Below, one piece after another: positions 1 to 10,073 of a stretch of DNA of 64,000 bases. The translations under genes were made by a program, and so were the position numbers. Position 1 is the stretch's first letter, and each line of letters starts with the position of its first letter. The notes beneath the pieces were generated by a model. That model was not told the origin of the DNA. It did not search any database and was given only the letters and a program-made list of their open reading frames with translations. Source of the DNA: Haematobacter massiliensis (lineage in GTDB: Bacteria > Pseudomonadota > Alphaproteobacteria > Rhodobacterales > Rhodobacteraceae); contig NZ_JGYG01000003.1 in the NCBI RefSeq assembly GCF_000740795.1, positions 1 to 64,000 on the forward strand, written 5' to 3'.

Positions 1-162
1 GTTTCGTCCGTTCAAACTTTGCCTTTGCCATCGAGGCGCCCCATGTCCGGGGGTCCGGAATGGACCCGATTAAACACGCGGGGCTACCTATTAGGCCGAA
101 GGCCGGAAATCAAGCACCACTTGCAGAATGACCCTGCGACCCAAGGCAGCGCGACACGCGGG

Positions 163-813
163 TCACGGATTGGGGAGGGCAGCGGGGCGAGCATTTCCCC
201 CCGTCTGGCGGGCTTCCGCGGCGGCCGCAGCCCGGGCCTCCTCCATCGCCACCTCATCCTCGGGGGTGAGCTCGAACCACTCGGGATGCTCCAGCATCCA
301 GTCCTGCACCTCCTTCGCGGCATTGCGGGCGAGGTTGCGCAACTGGCTTTCCGCATCCTGGGTAAGACCGGAGCCGACGAAGGTTGCCCCCGTCAGGTTC
401 TCCCAGATGGTGAGTTGCCTGGGTTCGGTGTTGATCTTCTTGCGCCGGATGTCATCCCAGACATTGGCGCTGATCACCAGCACCGACTTCGGCGAGGCGA
501 CGACTGGAACACCCGGCGGGCCGAGCGCATAGGCATCCACATTGATCGCAATGTGATAGAGTTTGCGGCCCTCGTAGCTTCCGAACCGCTCCTGCACGGC
601 GTCCCGGAGCGCCGTTTCAAGCTGCTCCGTCGTCACCTCTCGAGAGATCGGCACCTTCTGCGCATTCTTTGCCACTACGATGTTGTAGCCCAGCCGGAAC
701 TCCCCCATCGGCGGCAGTTCGGATTGCACGACGCGCCGCTCGCCGATCCCTCCGCAGGCGGCCAGCAGCAGAAGCAGCGCCGGAAGGGCGAGACGATGGA
801 AGGCTCGGATCAT
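163..813 (-). CDS. Hypothetical lipoprotein
   Basis: A 216-residue protein starting at the ATG at 813. The first 20 residues are a lipoprotein signal peptide: a positively charged start, a Leu-rich stretch, and a lipobox (LAAC) that would put a diacylated Cys at about residue 20. The body is a mixed alpha/beta domain with no motif I can name, followed by an Ala-rich tail. The reading frame stays open upstream to 987, but the lipobox position fixes the start at 813. It lies 95 bases downstream of parC on the same strand. The role is unknown; an envelope protein exported by Sec and Lol is the reasonable inference. Confidence 0.75.
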   Translation of the reverse strand: MIRAFHRLALPALLLLLAACGGIGERRVVQSELPPMGEFRLGYNIVVAKNAQKVPISREVTTEQLETALRDAVQERFGSYEGRKLYHIAINVDAYALGPPGVPVVASPKSVLVISANVWDDIRRKKINTEPRQLTIWENLTGATFVGSGLTQDAESQLRNLARNAAKEVQDWMLEHPEWFELTPEDEVAMEEARAAAAAEARQTGGNARPAALPNP

Positions 814-908
814 CAGGGTCTCCGCATCGGATTTTGCGCAGCGCAGCTTGGCGGCGGGGGTCGCCCCAGCCATAGCCGAGCACCCCGCGCCGCGCAATCC
901 GCACGTCC

Positions 909-3218
909 TCAGTCGCGGGTGAAGCGGTTGTCCCGCGGGAAGCCACGCGGCGCCATCCGCCCGGTGGAAGCACGCGCGCCCAGCCATTCGGTCAGGTCCG
1001 TTTCCGTCCGTGTCCGACCCGCCGGATCCTTCCAGCTCAACCCCTCGGCCAGCGTGAAGGTCCGCACGTCGGAGAGGCCGCCGTCCTTGTACTTCTGAAG
1101 CCGCACACCCTTGCCACGGCTCATTTCCGGCAGTTCGGTAAGCGGAAAGACCAGCAACTTGCGGTTGTCTCCCACCACGGCGACATGATCGCCGGAGACG
1201 GGTTCACAGATCCTGGCCTTCGCCTGCCCCGACAGGTTCAGCAGCACCTTGCCGGCGCGGGTCTGGGCCAGCGCATCATCTCCCACCACGACAAAGCCGT
1301 CACCGGCATCCGATGCGACGATATAGCGCGCACCCGGACGATGCACGAACAGCGCGACGATCTCCGCCTCGTTCGGCAGGTCCACCATCAGGCGCACGGG
1401 TTCGCCCATGCCGCGCCCGCCGGGCAGGTTGGCGCCGGTGAGCGTATAGACCCGGCCGTTGGAGCCGAGGAGCAGGATCCGGTCCGTCGTCTCCGCATGG
1501 AAGAGATAGCTTGGCCCGTCGCCGTCCTTGAACTTCATCTCCGTTCCCGGCGCGGCATGACCTTTCAGGGCGCGGATCCAGCCCATGCGCGAGCAGACCA
1601 CCGTGATCGGCTCACGCTCGATCATCGCCTCGTAGGCCACGTCCTCGATCTGTCCGGCCTCGGCGAAGGTCGAGCGGCGCGCCCCGCCGGGAGCCGACTT
1701 TCCGAACTGACGATCGACTTCGGTCAGCTCCTTGCCGATCTGCTTCCACTGCCGTGTCTCGGAGCCGAGCAGCGCCTCCAGCGCGTCACGCTCCGCAGTC
1801 AGGGCATCATGCTCACGCCGGAGGTCCATCTCCTCCAGCCGGCGAAGGGAGCGCAGGCGCATGTTCAGGATCGCCTCGACCTGCACGTCCGTCAGCTCTC
1901 CCCGACCCGGCACGGGGGGGCGGTAGTCCTTCTCCGAAGTGGCTCGGACATGCGGGTGCGTCCAGTCCTCTGCCATCAGCGCGCGTTTCGGATCATCGTC
2001 ATAGCGGATGATGTCGATTACCCGGTCGAGGTTCAGATAGGCGATCAGCAGCCCGGCCAGTACCTCCAACCGATGATCTATCTTCTCCATCCGGTGCTGG
2101 GAGCGGCGATTGAGCACATCCCGGCGGTGGTCGAGGAAGGCGCGCAGCACCTCCTTCAGCGAGCAGACCTTGGGCGTGCGCCCGTCGATCAGCACGTTCA
2201 TGTTGAGCGAGAACCGGATTTCGAGATCGGAATGGCGGTAGAGCTGGGCCATCAGCACTTCGGCATCGACATTCTTGGACCGCGGCTCCAGCACGATCCG
2301 CACATCCTCGGCGCTCTCGTCCCGCACATCGGCAAGGATCGGCACCTTCTTGAGCTGGATCAGCTCGGCCAGCCGCTCGATCAGCCGGGATTTCTGCACC
2401 TGATAGGGGATCTCGGTGACGACGATCTGCCACATGCCGCGGCCCAGATCCTCCGTCTCCCATCGCGCGCGCAGCCGGAAGGAGCCGCGCCCCGTCCGGT
2501 AGGCCTCGATGACGGACTCGCGCGGCTCCACGATCACACCGCCGGTCGGGAAGTCGGGTCCGGGTACCAGCGCCACCAGCGATTCGTCGGTGATCGTGGG
2601 CGTCGCGATGAGCGCGCGGCAGGCGGCGACCAGTTCGCCGAGGTTGTGGGGCGGCACATTGGTCGCCATCCCTACGGCGATGCCGGAGGCGCCGTTGGCC
2701 AGCAGGTTCGGGAAGGCCGCCGGGAACACGACCGGCTCTTCCAGCGTGCCGTCATAGTTCGGGCGGAAATCGACGGCGTTCTCCGCCAGACCCTCCATCA
2801 GCGCCTCGGCGGCGGGGGTCAATCTGGCCTCGGTGTAGCGGGACGCCGCGGGATTGTCCCCGTCGATATTGCCGAAGTTCCCCTGCCCGTCCACCAGCGG
2901 ATAGCGCACCGCGAAATCCTGCGCGAGCCGCGCCATCGCGTCATAGATCGCCGTATCGCCATGCGGATGATAGTTGCCCATCACGTCGCCGGAGATCTTT
3001 GCCGATTTGCGGAACCCTCCGGAGGAGGACAGCCGCAATTCCCGCATGGCATAGAGGATCCGCCGGTGTACCGGCTTCAGCCCGTCCCGCGCGTCGGGAA
3101 GGGCGCGATTCATGATCGTGGACAGCGCATAGGTCAGATAACGCTCGCCAATGGCGCGGCGGAGCGGTTCCGAACTGGTGGGCGACCCGTGTTCGATATT
3201 GTCGGAGGCGTCGGTCAT
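909..3218 (-). CDS. parC: DNA topoisomerase IV subunit A
   Basis: A type IIA topoisomerase A subunit that, with ParE, decatenates daughter chromosomes. The 769-residue protein begins at the ATG at 3218. It has the expected breakage-reunion domain: the quinolone-resistance-region motif HPHGD near residue 84, and the catalytic tyrosine in AASRYTE at about residue 128. A long coiled-coil segment and a beta-propeller C-terminal region follow. ParC is preferred over GyrA because of the length, the N-terminal sequence ([15 protein letters not shown]) and the lack of a clear GyrA box. The frame remains open for about 355 more codons upstream, but that extension overlaps the divergent SDR gene and has no family similarity. 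Confidence 0.93.
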   Translation of the reverse strand: MTDASDNIEHGSPTSSEPLRRAIGERYLTYALSTIMNRALPDARDGLKPVHRRILYAMRELRLSSSGGFRKSAKISGDVMGNYHPHGDTAIYDAMARLAQDFAVRYPLVDGQGNFGNIDGDNPAASRYTEARLTPAAEALMEGLAENAVDFRPNYDGTLEEPVVFPAAFPNLLANGASGIAVGMATNVPPHNLGELVAACRALIATPTITDESLVALVPGPDFPTGGVIVEPRESVIEAYRTGRGSFRLRARWETEDLGRGMWQIVVTEIPYQVQKSRLIERLAELIQLKKVPILADVRDESAEDVRIVLEPRSKNVDAEVLMAQLYRHSDLEIRFSLNMNVLIDGRTPKVCSLKEVLRAFLDHRRDVLNRRSQHRMEKIDHRLEVLAGLLIAYLNLDRVIDIIRYDDDPKRALMAEDWTHPHVRATSEKDYRPPVPGRGELTDVQVEAILNMRLRSLRRLEEMDLRREHDALTAERDALEALLGSETRQWKQIGKELTEVDRQFGKSAPGGARRSTFAEAGQIEDVAYEAMIEREPITVVCSRMGWIRALKGHAAPGTEMKFKDGDGPSYLFHAETTDRILLLGSNGRVYTLTGANLPGGRGMGEPVRLMVDLPNEAEIVALFVHRPGARYIVASDAGDGFVVVGDDALAQTRAGKVLLNLSGQAKARICEPVSGDHVAVVGDNRKLLVFPLTELPEMSRGKGVRLQKYKDGGLSDVRTFTLAEGLSWKDPAGRTRTETDLTEWLGARASTGRMAPRGFPRDNRFTRD

Positions 3219-3380
3219 GGCCCGATCTAGCTTGAGCAGGCGGGCACGGTCCAGCGGGAAGTGTCGCGGCAAAGGCCATCCCCAATGCGGCACGGGGCGC
3301 CCGCGCGACACCTCGGGAACTGGACGTTCGGCCCATGGATGTGCAAGTTCGCCGCCGCGCCCAACCGGACAAGGACACGC

Positions 3381-4208
3381 ATGACCCGCTCCATCCTCAT
3401 CACCGGCTGCTCCTCCGGCATCGGGCTTGATGCCGCGCGCCGGCTCCACACCCTGGGCTGGCGGGTATTCGCCAGCTGTCGCAAGGCGGAGGATTGCGCG
3501 CGTCTTGAGGCAGAGGGGCTGGAGAGTCTGCCGCTCGACCTGGCGAACGAGGAGAGTGTCACCGGGGCGGTCTCGGAGGTGCTGGCGCGCACCGGCGGCG
3601 GGCTGGACGCCCTCGTGAACAACGGTGCCTTCGCCTGTCCGGGTGCGGTCGAGGATCTGCCGCGCGGCGCGCTCCGCGAGGTGATGGAGGTCAACCTCAT
3701 CGGCACGCATGACCTCACCCGACAGGTGATCCCGGCAATGCGGCGGCAGGGGTACGGCCGAATCGTCACCATCTCCTCCATCCTCGGCGTGGTGCCCGCT
3801 CCCTGGCGGGGGGCCTATGTCGCCAGCAAGTTCGCGCTGGAGGGGCTGACCGATACGTTGCGGCTCGAACTTTCCGATACCCCGATCCGGGTGAGCCTTG
3901 TTGAGCCCGGCCCCATCGCCACGCAGTTTCGCGTCAACGCCAAGCGCCATTTCGAGCGGTGGATCGACTGGGAAGCGTCCGCGCGCCGTGAGCAATATCG
4001 CACGAGCCTCCTGGAGCGGCTCTACGGCACGCCCAAGAAGGATCGGTGGGAACTGCCCCCCTCGGCCGTGACCCGCGTCATCCTGCACGCGCTGGAGAGC
4101 CGCCGCCCCCGCCTCCGCTACACGGTCACCACGCCTGCCCTGCTGGGAGTGACGCTCAAGCGGCTGCTGCCGGACCGGGCGATGGATGCGCTGCTCAAGC
4201 GGCAGTAA
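3381..4208 (+). CDS. Short-chain dehydrogenase/reductase
   Basis: A classical SDR oxidoreductase of 275 residues. The Rossmann dinucleotide-binding motif TGCSSGIG lies at residues 8-15, an NNGAF (NNAG-like) motif follows, and the catalytic triad is visible as Ser about 132, Tyr 146 and Lys 150 in the YVASK motif. The long C-terminal region after the catalytic Lys resembles 17-beta-hydroxysteroid/retinol dehydrogenase-like SDRs, but the substrate cannot be read from sequence. The gene is divergent from parC, with 162 bases between the starts. ATG 3381 is chosen because the nucleotide-binding strand starts there; an open extension to 3261 would add 40 unrelated residues. Confidence 0.85.
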   Translation: MTRSILITGCSSGIGLDAARRLHTLGWRVFASCRKAEDCARLEAEGLESLPLDLANEESVTGAVSEVLARTGGGLDALVNNGAFACPGAVEDLPRGALREVMEVNLIGTHDLTRQVIPAMRRQGYGRIVTISSILGVVPAPWRGAYVASKFALEGLTDTLRLELSDTPIRVSLVEPGPIATQFRVNAKRHFERWIDWEASARREQYRTSLLERLYGTPKKDRWELPPSAVTRVILHALESRRPRLRYTVTTPALLGVTLKRLLPDRAMDALLKRQ

Positions 4209-4345
4209 GGGTGGCCTTGCGCAGCCGGTGGGCGTAAGACGGAGGACAAGGACAGAGGGTCGGAAACACACGCCCTTTTCCACCCGCCAGACCGGATCGC
4301 CCGATCGAGAATCGCGGCAGACCTCAAGCCCGCATCGGAGACAGC

Positions 4346-4546
4346 ATGCTCCAAGACCCCTTGTTTCTCATCGTGGCGATCGCCTGTTTCGGCGTGCTCA
4401 TCATCCTGATGATCGGCGTGGGTGGCTTTGCCCGCGGAGGGGAGTTCAACCGCCGCCACGCCAACCGGATCATGCGCTACCGCATCATCGCACAGGCTGT
4501 GGCCGTGATCCTGATCCTTGTGTTCGTCTATTTCCGGAGAATGTGA
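4346..4546 (+). CDS. Small twin-transmembrane (HIG1-type) protein
   Basis: A 66-residue inner-membrane protein with two hydrophobic helices, at about residues 5-27 and 47-63, joined by a basic loop ([16 protein letters not shown]). This is the layout and loop signature of the HIG1/hypoxia-induced family. In mitochondria its relatives associate with respiratory complexes; a similar role here is inference. Its stop codon overlaps the start of the adenosyltransferase gene (TGATG at 4544-4548), so the two are translationally coupled. Confidence 0.8.
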   Translation: MLQDPLFLIVAIACFGVLIILMIGVGGFARGGEFNRRHANRIMRYRIIAQAVAVILILVFVYFRRM

Positions 4547-5118
4547 TGGTCGTGCTGAACCGCATCTACACCCGCACCGGCGATGGCGGGGAAACCGCGC
4601 TTTCTAACGGCCAGCGCGTCCGCAAGGACAGCCTTCGGGTGGAGGCCTATGGCACGGTGGACGAAACCAACGCGACCGTCGGCCTCGCCCGTCTGCACGC
4701 AGAGGGGGAGATGCACGCGCGCCTCGGCCTCATCCAGAACGACCTGTTCGATCTGGGCGCGGACCTGTCGCGTCCCGGAGTGGATCGGGATCATGAGGCG
4801 AAATACACCCCTCTCCGCATGGTGCCGGCCCAAGTGGACCGGCTGGAGACGGAGATCGACGCGATGAACGCCGCGCTGTCGCCGCTCCGGTCCTTCGTGC
4901 TGCCGGGGGGGAAAGCCCTCGCCGCGCATCTGCATCTTTGTCGCACCGTCTGTCGGCGCGCGGAACGTCTGGCCGTCGCACTTGCCGCCGAAGGCGACGT
5001 GACGGAGCCGGCGGTGCGCTATCTCAACCGCCTGTCCGACTGGTTCTTTGTGGCGTCTCGCGTCGCCAACGAAAACGGTGCCGGGGATGTGCTCTGGGTT
5101 CCCGGCGCGAACCGTTGA
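4546..5118 (+). CDS. Cob(I)alamin adenosyltransferase, PduO type
   Basis: This enzyme transfers the adenosyl group of ATP to cob(I)alamin or a corrinoid precursor, giving adenosylcobalamin. The 190-residue product has the PduO/MMAB signature. The N-terminal TRTGDGGET ATP-binding motif is at residues 9-17, and the helix around HLCRTVCRRAER, near residue 130, carries the conserved Arg/Glu residues. ATG 4546 overlaps the stop of the preceding small membrane gene. The CDS sits just upstream of etfBA in the same direction, and B12-dependent acyl-CoA metabolism would fit that neighbourhood. The symbol is left blank because cobO, pduO and mmaB are all used for this family. Confidence 0.9.
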   Translation: MVVLNRIYTRTGDGGETALSNGQRVRKDSLRVEAYGTVDETNATVGLARLHAEGEMHARLGLIQNDLFDLGADLSRPGVDRDHEAKYTPLRMVPAQVDRLETEIDAMNAALSPLRSFVLPGGKALAAHLHLCRTVCRRAERLAVALAAEGDVTEPAVRYLNRLSDWFFVASRVANENGAGDVLWVPGANR

Positions 5119-5235
5119 CGCTGCGAAGCAGCACAAAGTGCGAATTTTCCCTGTCCTGTGCCGATCCAACTCGCTAACAAGCCGTTGGAGAGCATGAACC
5201 GCGCCTCTGAACGGGCGCACGGAGGGGAGTTGCCC

Positions 5236-5997
5236 ATGAAGATATTGGTGCCTGTGAAGCGGGTGATCGACTACAACGTCAAGGTTCGCGTGAAAGCGGA
5301 CGGCTCGGGCGTTGATCTTGCGAACGTCAAGATGTCGATGAACCCGTTCGACGAAATCGCGGTCGAAGAAGCGATTCGCCTGAAGGAAAAAGGTGCGGCC
5401 GAAGAAGTGGTCGTGGTTTCCATCGGCGTGAAGCAGGCGCAGGAAACGCTGCGCACCGCGCTCGCCATGGGGGCTGACCGGGCGATCCTCGTCGAAGCTG
5501 CGCCCGATGTGACCACCGACATCGAGCCGCTCGCTGTCGCGAAGATCCTCAAGGCCGTCATCGACGCAGAGCAACCGGGCCTTGTCATCACCGGCAAGCA
5601 GGCGATCGACAACGACATGAATGCGACCGGCCAGATGCTGGCGGCGCTTCTCGGCTGGGCGCAGGCGACCTTCGCTTCCGAAGTGGTGATCGAGGGCGAC
5701 TCCGCCGTCGTGACCCGCGAGGTGGATGGCGGCCTGCAGACGGTGAAGGTGAAGCTGCCTGCCGTCGTGACGGCGGACCTGCGGCTGAACGAGCCGCGCT
5801 ATGCCTCGCTGCCCAACATCATGAAGGCGAAGAAGAAACCGCTCGAGGAAAAGACCGCCGCCGACTACGGCGTCGATGTCACGCCGCGGCTGAAGGTCGT
5901 CAAGACGGTTGAACCTGCGGGCCGCAAGGCCGGGGTGAAGGTCGGCTCGGTCGATGAGCTGATCTCCAAACTGAAAAACGAAGCGGGGGTTCTCTGA
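5236..5997 (+). CDS. etfB: Electron transfer flavoprotein subunit beta
   Basis: The beta subunit of the ETF heterodimer, which takes electrons from acyl-CoA dehydrogenases and passes them to ETF:ubiquinone oxidoreductase. The 253-residue protein starts [14 protein letters not shown], as is typical of the family. It carries the AMP-binding region around [16 protein letters not shown], near residues 118-133, and a Lys-rich recognition-loop area (KAKKKPLEE). An AGGGGAG-like ribosome site precedes ATG 5236; the open frame upstream to 5158 is not part of the family. The gene ends in a TGATG overlap with etfA. Confidence 0.95.
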   Translation: MKILVPVKRVIDYNVKVRVKADGSGVDLANVKMSMNPFDEIAVEEAIRLKEKGAAEEVVVVSIGVKQAQETLRTALAMGADRAILVEAAPDVTTDIEPLAVAKILKAVIDAEQPGLVITGKQAIDNDMNATGQMLAALLGWAQATFASEVVIEGDSAVVTREVDGGLQTVKVKLPAVVTADLRLNEPRYASLPNIMKAKKKPLEEKTAADYGVDVTPRLKVVKTVEPAGRKAGVKVGSVDELISKLKNEAGVL

Positions 5998-6923
5998 TGG
6001 CTGTGCTTCTTGTTGCAGAAGTGACGGGTGCCGATCTCGCTGTGGATGCGACGGCGAAGGCTCTGTCGGCGGTGAAGTCGCTTGGCCCGGTGACGGTCCT
6101 CGTCGCGGGCGAGGGCGTCTCCGGCGCGGGGGAAGCGGCTGCAAAGCTGGATGGCGTGGCCAAGGTGCTCGTCGCCGACGCCCCGCTCTATGGGCACGGG
6201 TTGGCGGAACCTCTCGCTGATCTGGTGGTCAGCCTTGCGGGGGAATACGAGCAGATCGTGGCTCCGTCGACCGCATCGGCCAAGAACGTGATGCCGCGCG
6301 TGGCCGCGCTGCTCGACGTGATGGTGATCTCCGACGTCTCCGGCGTCGTGGACGGCTCCACCTTCGAGCGTCCGGTCTATGCCGGCAACGCGATCCAGAC
6401 GGTGCAGTCCTCCGATCCGAAGAAGGTGCTGACCGTCCGCACCGCCAACTTCCAGGCGGCGGTCGAAGGCGGTTCGGCATCCGTCGAACCGGCAACGGCA
6501 GCAGCCGATCCGGCCCTGTCCTCCTGGGTTGAGGACAAGGTCGCGGCCTCCGATCGCCCCGAACTGACCTCCGCCAAGATCGTGGTCTCGGGCGGGCGCG
6601 GCATCGGCAGCCAGGAGAACTTCGCCGTCGTCGAGAAGCTGGCTGACAAGCTCGGCGCAGCGGTTGGCGCCTCCCGTGCAGCCGTTGATTCGGGCTTTGC
6701 TCCGAACGACTGGCAGGTGGGTCAGACCGGCAAGGTCGTCGCGCCGGACCTCTATATCGCCGTCGGCATCTCCGGGGCGATCCAGCACCTCGCCGGGATG
6801 AAGGACAGCCGCGTCATCGTGGCGATCAACAAGGACGAAGAAGCCCCGATCTTCCAGGTGGCGGATTACGGGCTCGTCGGGGATCTATTCACGCTGCTGC
6901 CCGAGCTGACCGAAAAGCTCTGA
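5997..6923 (+). CDS. etfA: Electron transfer flavoprotein subunit alpha
   Basis: The FAD-carrying alpha subunit of ETF, 308 residues. The C-terminal FAD domain is clear: GGRGIGS near residue 200, then [19 protein letters not shown] and a conserved Asn/Lys-rich segment ([12 protein letters not shown]). The start codon overlaps the etfB stop, so the two subunits are made in a coupled 1:1 fashion. An intrinsic terminator follows at 6949-6976, making etfBA (with the adenosyltransferase perhaps upstream) a closed transcription unit. Confidence 0.95.
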   Translation: MAVLLVAEVTGADLAVDATAKALSAVKSLGPVTVLVAGEGVSGAGEAAAKLDGVAKVLVADAPLYGHGLAEPLADLVVSLAGEYEQIVAPSTASAKNVMPRVAALLDVMVISDVSGVVDGSTFERPVYAGNAIQTVQSSDPKKVLTVRTANFQAAVEGGSASVEPATAAADPALSSWVEDKVAASDRPELTSAKIVVSGGRGIGSQENFAVVEKLADKLGAAVGASRAAVDSGFAPNDWQVGQTGKVVAPDLYIAVGISGAIQHLAGMKDSRVIVAINKDEEAPIFQVADYGLVGDLFTLLPELTEKL

Positions 6924-6948
6924 GCCCTCCGGCGGACTCAACGACATC

Positions 6949-6976
6949 GCGGGGCCTTCGGGCCCCGCTTTCTTTT
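6949..6976 (+). terminator. Intrinsic terminator after etfA
   Basis: An eight-base-pair GC stem (GCGGGGCC / GGCCCCGC) with a TTCG tetraloop, followed by TTCTTTT. It lies 26 bases past the etfA stop codon. Confidence 0.85.
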
Positions 6977-7042
6977 GGGCCGCCCCTCTGTTGCCGCGGA
7001 GCGGCGCGCGCCCTAAGGTCTGCGCAAAAGACGGAGGATGAC

Positions 7043-7918
7043 ATGCAAGTCAGGACGGTGGGCGTGATCGGCGCCGGGCAGATGGGCAACGGCATCGCGC
7101 ATGTATTTGCGCTGTCGGGCTACGATGTGGTGCTGAACGACATTTCGGCAGAGGCACTGGAGCGCGCGAAGGGCGTGATCGCCAAAAACCTCGACCGGCA
7201 GCTTCAGCGCGAAAAGATCACGGCCGAAGAACGTGAGACCGCCTTTGGCCGGATCAGCACCACGACGGCGCTCCCCGATCTCGGCCCGACCGATCTGGTG
7301 ATCGAAGCGGCAACGGAGCGCGAGGCGATCAAGCAGAAGATCTTTGAGGATCTGGTGCCGCATCTCAAGCCGCATACGATCCTGACGACGAATACGTCAT
7401 CGATCTCCATCACCCGCCTTGCCTCCCGGACCGACCGGCCGGAAAAGTTCATGGGGCTGCACTTCATGAACCCCGTTCCGGTCATGCAGCTTGTCGAGCT
7501 GATCCGTGGGATCGCCACGGACGACGAGACGTTTGAAACGATGCTGGCGATCGTGGAATCGCTCGGCAAGACGGCGGCGGTGGCCCAGGACTTCCCGGCC
7601 TTCATCGTGAATCGCATCCTGGTGCCGATGATCAACGAGGCGGTCTATACGCTCTATGAAGGGGTCGGCTCGGTGACTTCCATCGACGAGTCCATGAAAC
7701 TGGGGGCGAATCATCCCATGGGTCCGCTCGAGCTTGCGGATTTCATCGGCCTGGACACATGTCTTGCGATCATGAACGTGCTGCACGAAGGTTTCGGCGA
7801 CACGAAATACCGGCCCTGCCCGCTCTTGACCAAATACGTCGAAGCGGGCTGGCTCGGGCGGAAGGCGAAGCGCGGGTTCTACGACTACCGCGGTGATAAG
7901 CCCGTTCCGACGCGCTGA
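7043..7918 (+). CDS. 3-hydroxybutyryl-CoA dehydrogenase
   Basis: Catalyses NAD(P)-dependent interconversion of 3-hydroxybutyryl-CoA and acetoacetyl-CoA. The 291-residue protein has an N-terminal Rossmann motif, GAGQMG, at about residues 10-15. The family catalytic core lies around TNTSSISI and GLHFMNPVPVMQLVE, which includes the catalytic His, and there is a helical dimerisation domain with NHPMGPLELADFIGLD. An ACGGAGG ribosome site lies eight bases before ATG 7043. Proximity to etfBA suggests fatty-acid or butyrate-type acyl-CoA metabolism. The stop codon ends at the base before the stop of the convergent HPr gene. Confidence 0.92.
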   Translation: MQVRTVGVIGAGQMGNGIAHVFALSGYDVVLNDISAEALERAKGVIAKNLDRQLQREKITAEERETAFGRISTTTALPDLGPTDLVIEAATEREAIKQKIFEDLVPHLKPHTILTTNTSSISITRLASRTDRPEKFMGLHFMNPVPVMQLVELIRGIATDDETFETMLAIVESLGKTAAVAQDFPAFIVNRILVPMINEAVYTLYEGVGSVTSIDESMKLGANHPMGPLELADFIGLDTCLAIMNVLHEGFGDTKYRPCPLLTKYVEAGWLGRKAKRGFYDYRGDKPVPTR

Positions 7919-8194
7919 TCAGAACTCCTCGCCGAAGCGCCCGGAGACAAGGGTTTCCAGCGCATCGGCGAGCTTCTCCGCCTCGGCGCCCTTCGTTTCG
8001 ACCTGGATCGTGGTGCCCCGCGACGCTGCGAGCATGAGCAGGCCCATGATCGAATCGCCGGAAACGGTCATGCCATCCTTCGATACGGCCGCCTCCGCGT
8101 CATGCCCCTCAACAACCTCGACGAATTTGGCGGAGGCGCGGGCATGAAGACCCTTCTCGTTCACGATCCGCAATTCCCGTGCGACACCCGTCAC
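7919..8194 (-). CDS. HPr family phosphocarrier protein
   Basis: A small phosphocarrier of the regulatory (sugar-transport-independent) PTS found in alphaproteobacteria. From the GTG at 8194 it is 91 residues long. The phosphorylatable histidine is His17 in GLHARAS, and the regulatory serine site is Ser48 in GDSIMGL, so the target of the neighbouring HPr kinase is intact. GTG 8194 forms a GTGA overlap with the EIIA stop codon and is preferred to an upstream TTG at 8215, which lacks a ribosome site. It is the last gene of a four-gene operon. Its stop abuts the convergent dehydrogenase gene with no spacer. Confidence 0.9.
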   Translation of the reverse strand: MTGVARELRIVNEKGLHARASAKFVEVVEGHDAEAAVSKDGMTVSGDSIMGLLMLAASRGTTIQVETKGAEAEKLADALETLVSGRFGEEF

Positions 8195-8595
8195 GAAGCG
8201 GCCCGCGGTGCGCAAAGGTCGATACTGTTGATATACTTCCGTCCGGCGTCCATCGCGACCTCTACCGCCTCCTGAACCGTGAGATTGCGCGATTTCGCCA
8301 GTTTGATGAGCATGGGGAGATTCGCACCATAAAGGATGCGACGCCCCCCCTGCGTACAGGCGCGGAGCGACAGGTTCGAAGGCGAGCCTCCGAACATGTC
8401 GGTCACCACGACGACGCCATCTCCGGTGTCCACCGCGTCAGCGGCGCCGAAGATTTCCTCCTGCTTCGCCGCGCGATTATGGTCTTCCTCGATGGAGATA
8501 GCCCGGATTCCGTCCTGCTTGCCGACCACATGCTCGACGGCTGCCAGGTACTCCCGGGCAAGGCCTCCATGCGCGACGATCACGATACCGATCAC
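8191..8595 (-). CDS. PTS EIIA component, mannose type
   Basis: A 134-residue EIIA of the mannose/fructose-type superfamily. The active-site histidine is His9 in VIVAHGGLA, and the conserved [10 protein letters not shown] motif is near residue 70. No EIIB, EIIC or EIID gene is present, so this is a regulatory PTS protein that receives phosphate from HPr rather than part of a sugar importer. That is the established arrangement in Rhodobacterales and Rhizobiales. It starts with GTG at 8595, overlapping the rapZ stop (GTGA), and its own stop overlaps the HPr start. Confidence 0.9.
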   Translation of the reverse strand: MIGIVIVAHGGLAREYLAAVEHVVGKQDGIRAISIEEDHNRAAKQEEIFGAADAVDTGDGVVVVTDMFGGSPSNLSLRACTQGGRRILYGANLPMLIKLAKSRNLTVQEAVEVAMDAGRKYINSIDLCAPRAAS

Positions 8596-9536
8596 GCCCC
8601 AGTTACCTCACGCCCTAGTGTCTCGAATGCTGCAGGGGCAACGAACCCTCTGCGCTCAAGTTCCCTGTGTCTTTTTGACACCGGCCAGCCTGCTTCCGCA
8701 AGCGTCTTGGCCATTTTTTCTGCAGTTGCAACCGAACGGTGCTGACCTCCTGTGCAACCGAAGGCTACCGCGAGATGCGTTTTGCCCTCCTCCACATAAG
8801 CGGGGAGCAGGCTTATCAGGAGATCTTTCGCCTTCACGAAAAAGGGATCGAACCGCGGGTCCGCCTCCACGAAATCGGCAACGGCCGGATCGCGGCCATC
8901 CTTTTGACGCAACAGGAGATTCCAGTGGGGGTTTCGCAGGAAGCGGCAGTCGAACACCATGTCCACCCCCCGCGGCAGGCCCCGCTTGTAAGAGAAGGAG
9001 TGTACGGAGACCGCCAGCGCCCCCCCGCGTTCAAGCGCGAACCAGCGCGAGATTTCCTCCCGCAGATCATGCGGCGTCATTTCCGACGTGTCGATAAGCA
9101 CGTCCGCGCGCTCCCGAATCGGGGCGAGAAGTTCCAGTTCCCGCTGAATACCCAAGGCGGGCTGCTCCGAAGGCGCAAGCGGGTGGCGGCGGCGGGTCTC
9201 CGAATACCGCCGTACCAGAACGTCCACGGCGCAATCCAGATAGAGCAGATCGACGTCTATCTCCGGCACGGCGGTCATGACATCGATGAGCTCGAGCGTC
9301 GCATCCGTGGAGAAATCCCGGTTCCGCACATCTATGCCAAGCGCGAGCGGGTGGACGAGCGCATCGCCTTCCAGCAGCTTCGGCACCATGCGCAGCGGCA
9401 GGTTGTCGATCGTCTCGTACCCCAGATCCTCGAGCGCAGCGAGCGAGCTGGACCGTCCGGCGCCGGAAGCCCCGGTCACCAAGACGATCCGGCTCTCCCC
9501 GGAAGCATCATCCTGTCGCGTTCCATCGCCTGTCAT
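8592..9536 (-). CDS. rapZ: RNase adapter protein RapZ (YvcJ family nucleotide-binding)
   Basis: A 314-residue member of the RapZ/YvcJ family. In enterobacteria RapZ controls glucosamine-6-phosphate synthase mRNA through RNase E; the alphaproteobacterial role is less certain. The N-terminal P-loop, GASGAGRSS, is at residues 22-30, with Arg in place of the usual Lys. The C-terminal half has the typical [14 protein letters not shown] motif ([11 protein letters not shown]). ATG 9536 makes an ATGA overlap with hprK. Another ATG in frame at 9560 would overlap hprK by 28 bases and is less likely. Confidence 0.9.
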   Translation of the reverse strand: MTGDGTRQDDASGESRIVLVTGASGAGRSSSLAALEDLGYETIDNLPLRMVPKLLEGDALVHPLALGIDVRNRDFSTDATLELIDVMTAVPEIDVDLLYLDCAVDVLVRRYSETRRRHPLAPSEQPALGIQRELELLAPIRERADVLIDTSEMTPHDLREEISRWFALERGGALAVSVHSFSYKRGLPRGVDMVFDCRFLRNPHWNLLLRQKDGRDPAVADFVEADPRFDPFFVKAKDLLISLLPAYVEEGKTHLAVAFGCTGGQHRSVATAEKMAKTLAEAGWPVSKRHRELERRGFVAPAAFETLGREVTGA

Positions 9537-9988
9537 GCGATTCGTCCCGCCTTCAGCCATTGCAGCAGCGCTGCGGGAAAATGGGGAGCGTCGACCCGGA
9601 ATAGCAAGGGGACTGCGACACCAAGGACGTCATGGCTGCGCCATTCGGGCAATCTCGCCTCCTCCAGCCGGTCGAGATCAACCACCAGTGCCAGCGGGAC
9701 AGCCTTCCCTGCCGTCGCAGCGAGGAGGCCAACACCTCGAGCCTCCACGCAGCCACGGATCGTCTCGGGCGCCGCCGCTACGACGATATTCCCTTGCCGC
9801 ACGAGCCTCGTCTGATCATCGGCCACAAGCTCGGCGCCGAACGCCATCAGCTGAAGCACAAGTCCCGACTTTCCGCTCCCCGACCGGCCAAGGATCAACA
9901 GCCCGCGTCCGGTGACGGACACCGTGCTACCGTGGATCAATGCGCCCTCCCCGACTGCAAGTGCCGGTTGTCGTCCCTCTGCCCTCAA
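9533..9988 (-). CDS. hprK: Short HPr kinase/phosphorylase
   Basis: The alphaproteobacterial, N-terminally truncated HPr kinase, which phosphorylates the regulatory serine of HPr. It is 151 residues from the TTG at 9988, compared with about 310 in Firmicutes. Only the catalytic domain remains: P-loop GRSGSGKS at residues 34-41 and the HPrK signature region around [12 protein letters not shown] 9988 is chosen because a strong GAGAGGTG ribosome site lies seven to eight bases before it; the frame is open further up, but that part has no similarity and overlaps the regulator gene. It is the first gene of the hprK-rapZ-EIIA-HPr operon, joined by four-base overlaps throughout. Confidence 0.88.
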   Translation of the reverse strand: MRAEGRQPALAVGEGALIHGSTVSVTGRGLLILGRSGSGKSGLVLQLMAFGAELVADDQTRLVRQGNIVVAAAPETIRGCVEARGVGLLAATAGKAVPLALVVDLDRLEEARLPEWRSHDVLGVAVPLLFRVDAPHFPAALLQWLKAGRIA

Positions 9989-10073
9989 CGCGCACCTCTC
10001 GCAGTCACGGCCCTCGTACCCCAGTCTAGCACCAGCGGGCGCCGATGGGTAACCTGACCTTTTGACCGCCTTG

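Noticed and set aside
1185..3230. 681-codon open frame on the plus strand across parC
   Set aside because: It is the antisense of parC; GC-rich codon bias keeps the opposite strand open. No ribosome site or domain.
909..4283. Very long ParC reading frame of 1124 codons
   Set aside because: The conserved ParC N-terminus begins at 3218; the extra part overlaps the divergent SDR gene and has no similarity.
4528..6144. 538-codon open frame on the minus strand
   Set aside because: Antisense to the adenosyltransferase and etfB; the His/Arg/Gln-rich product is typical of shadow frames.
8195..8215. TTG at 8215 as the HPr start
   Set aside because: It would overlap EIIA by 25 bases and lacks a ribosome site; GTG 8194 gives the usual HPr length and a GTGA coupling.
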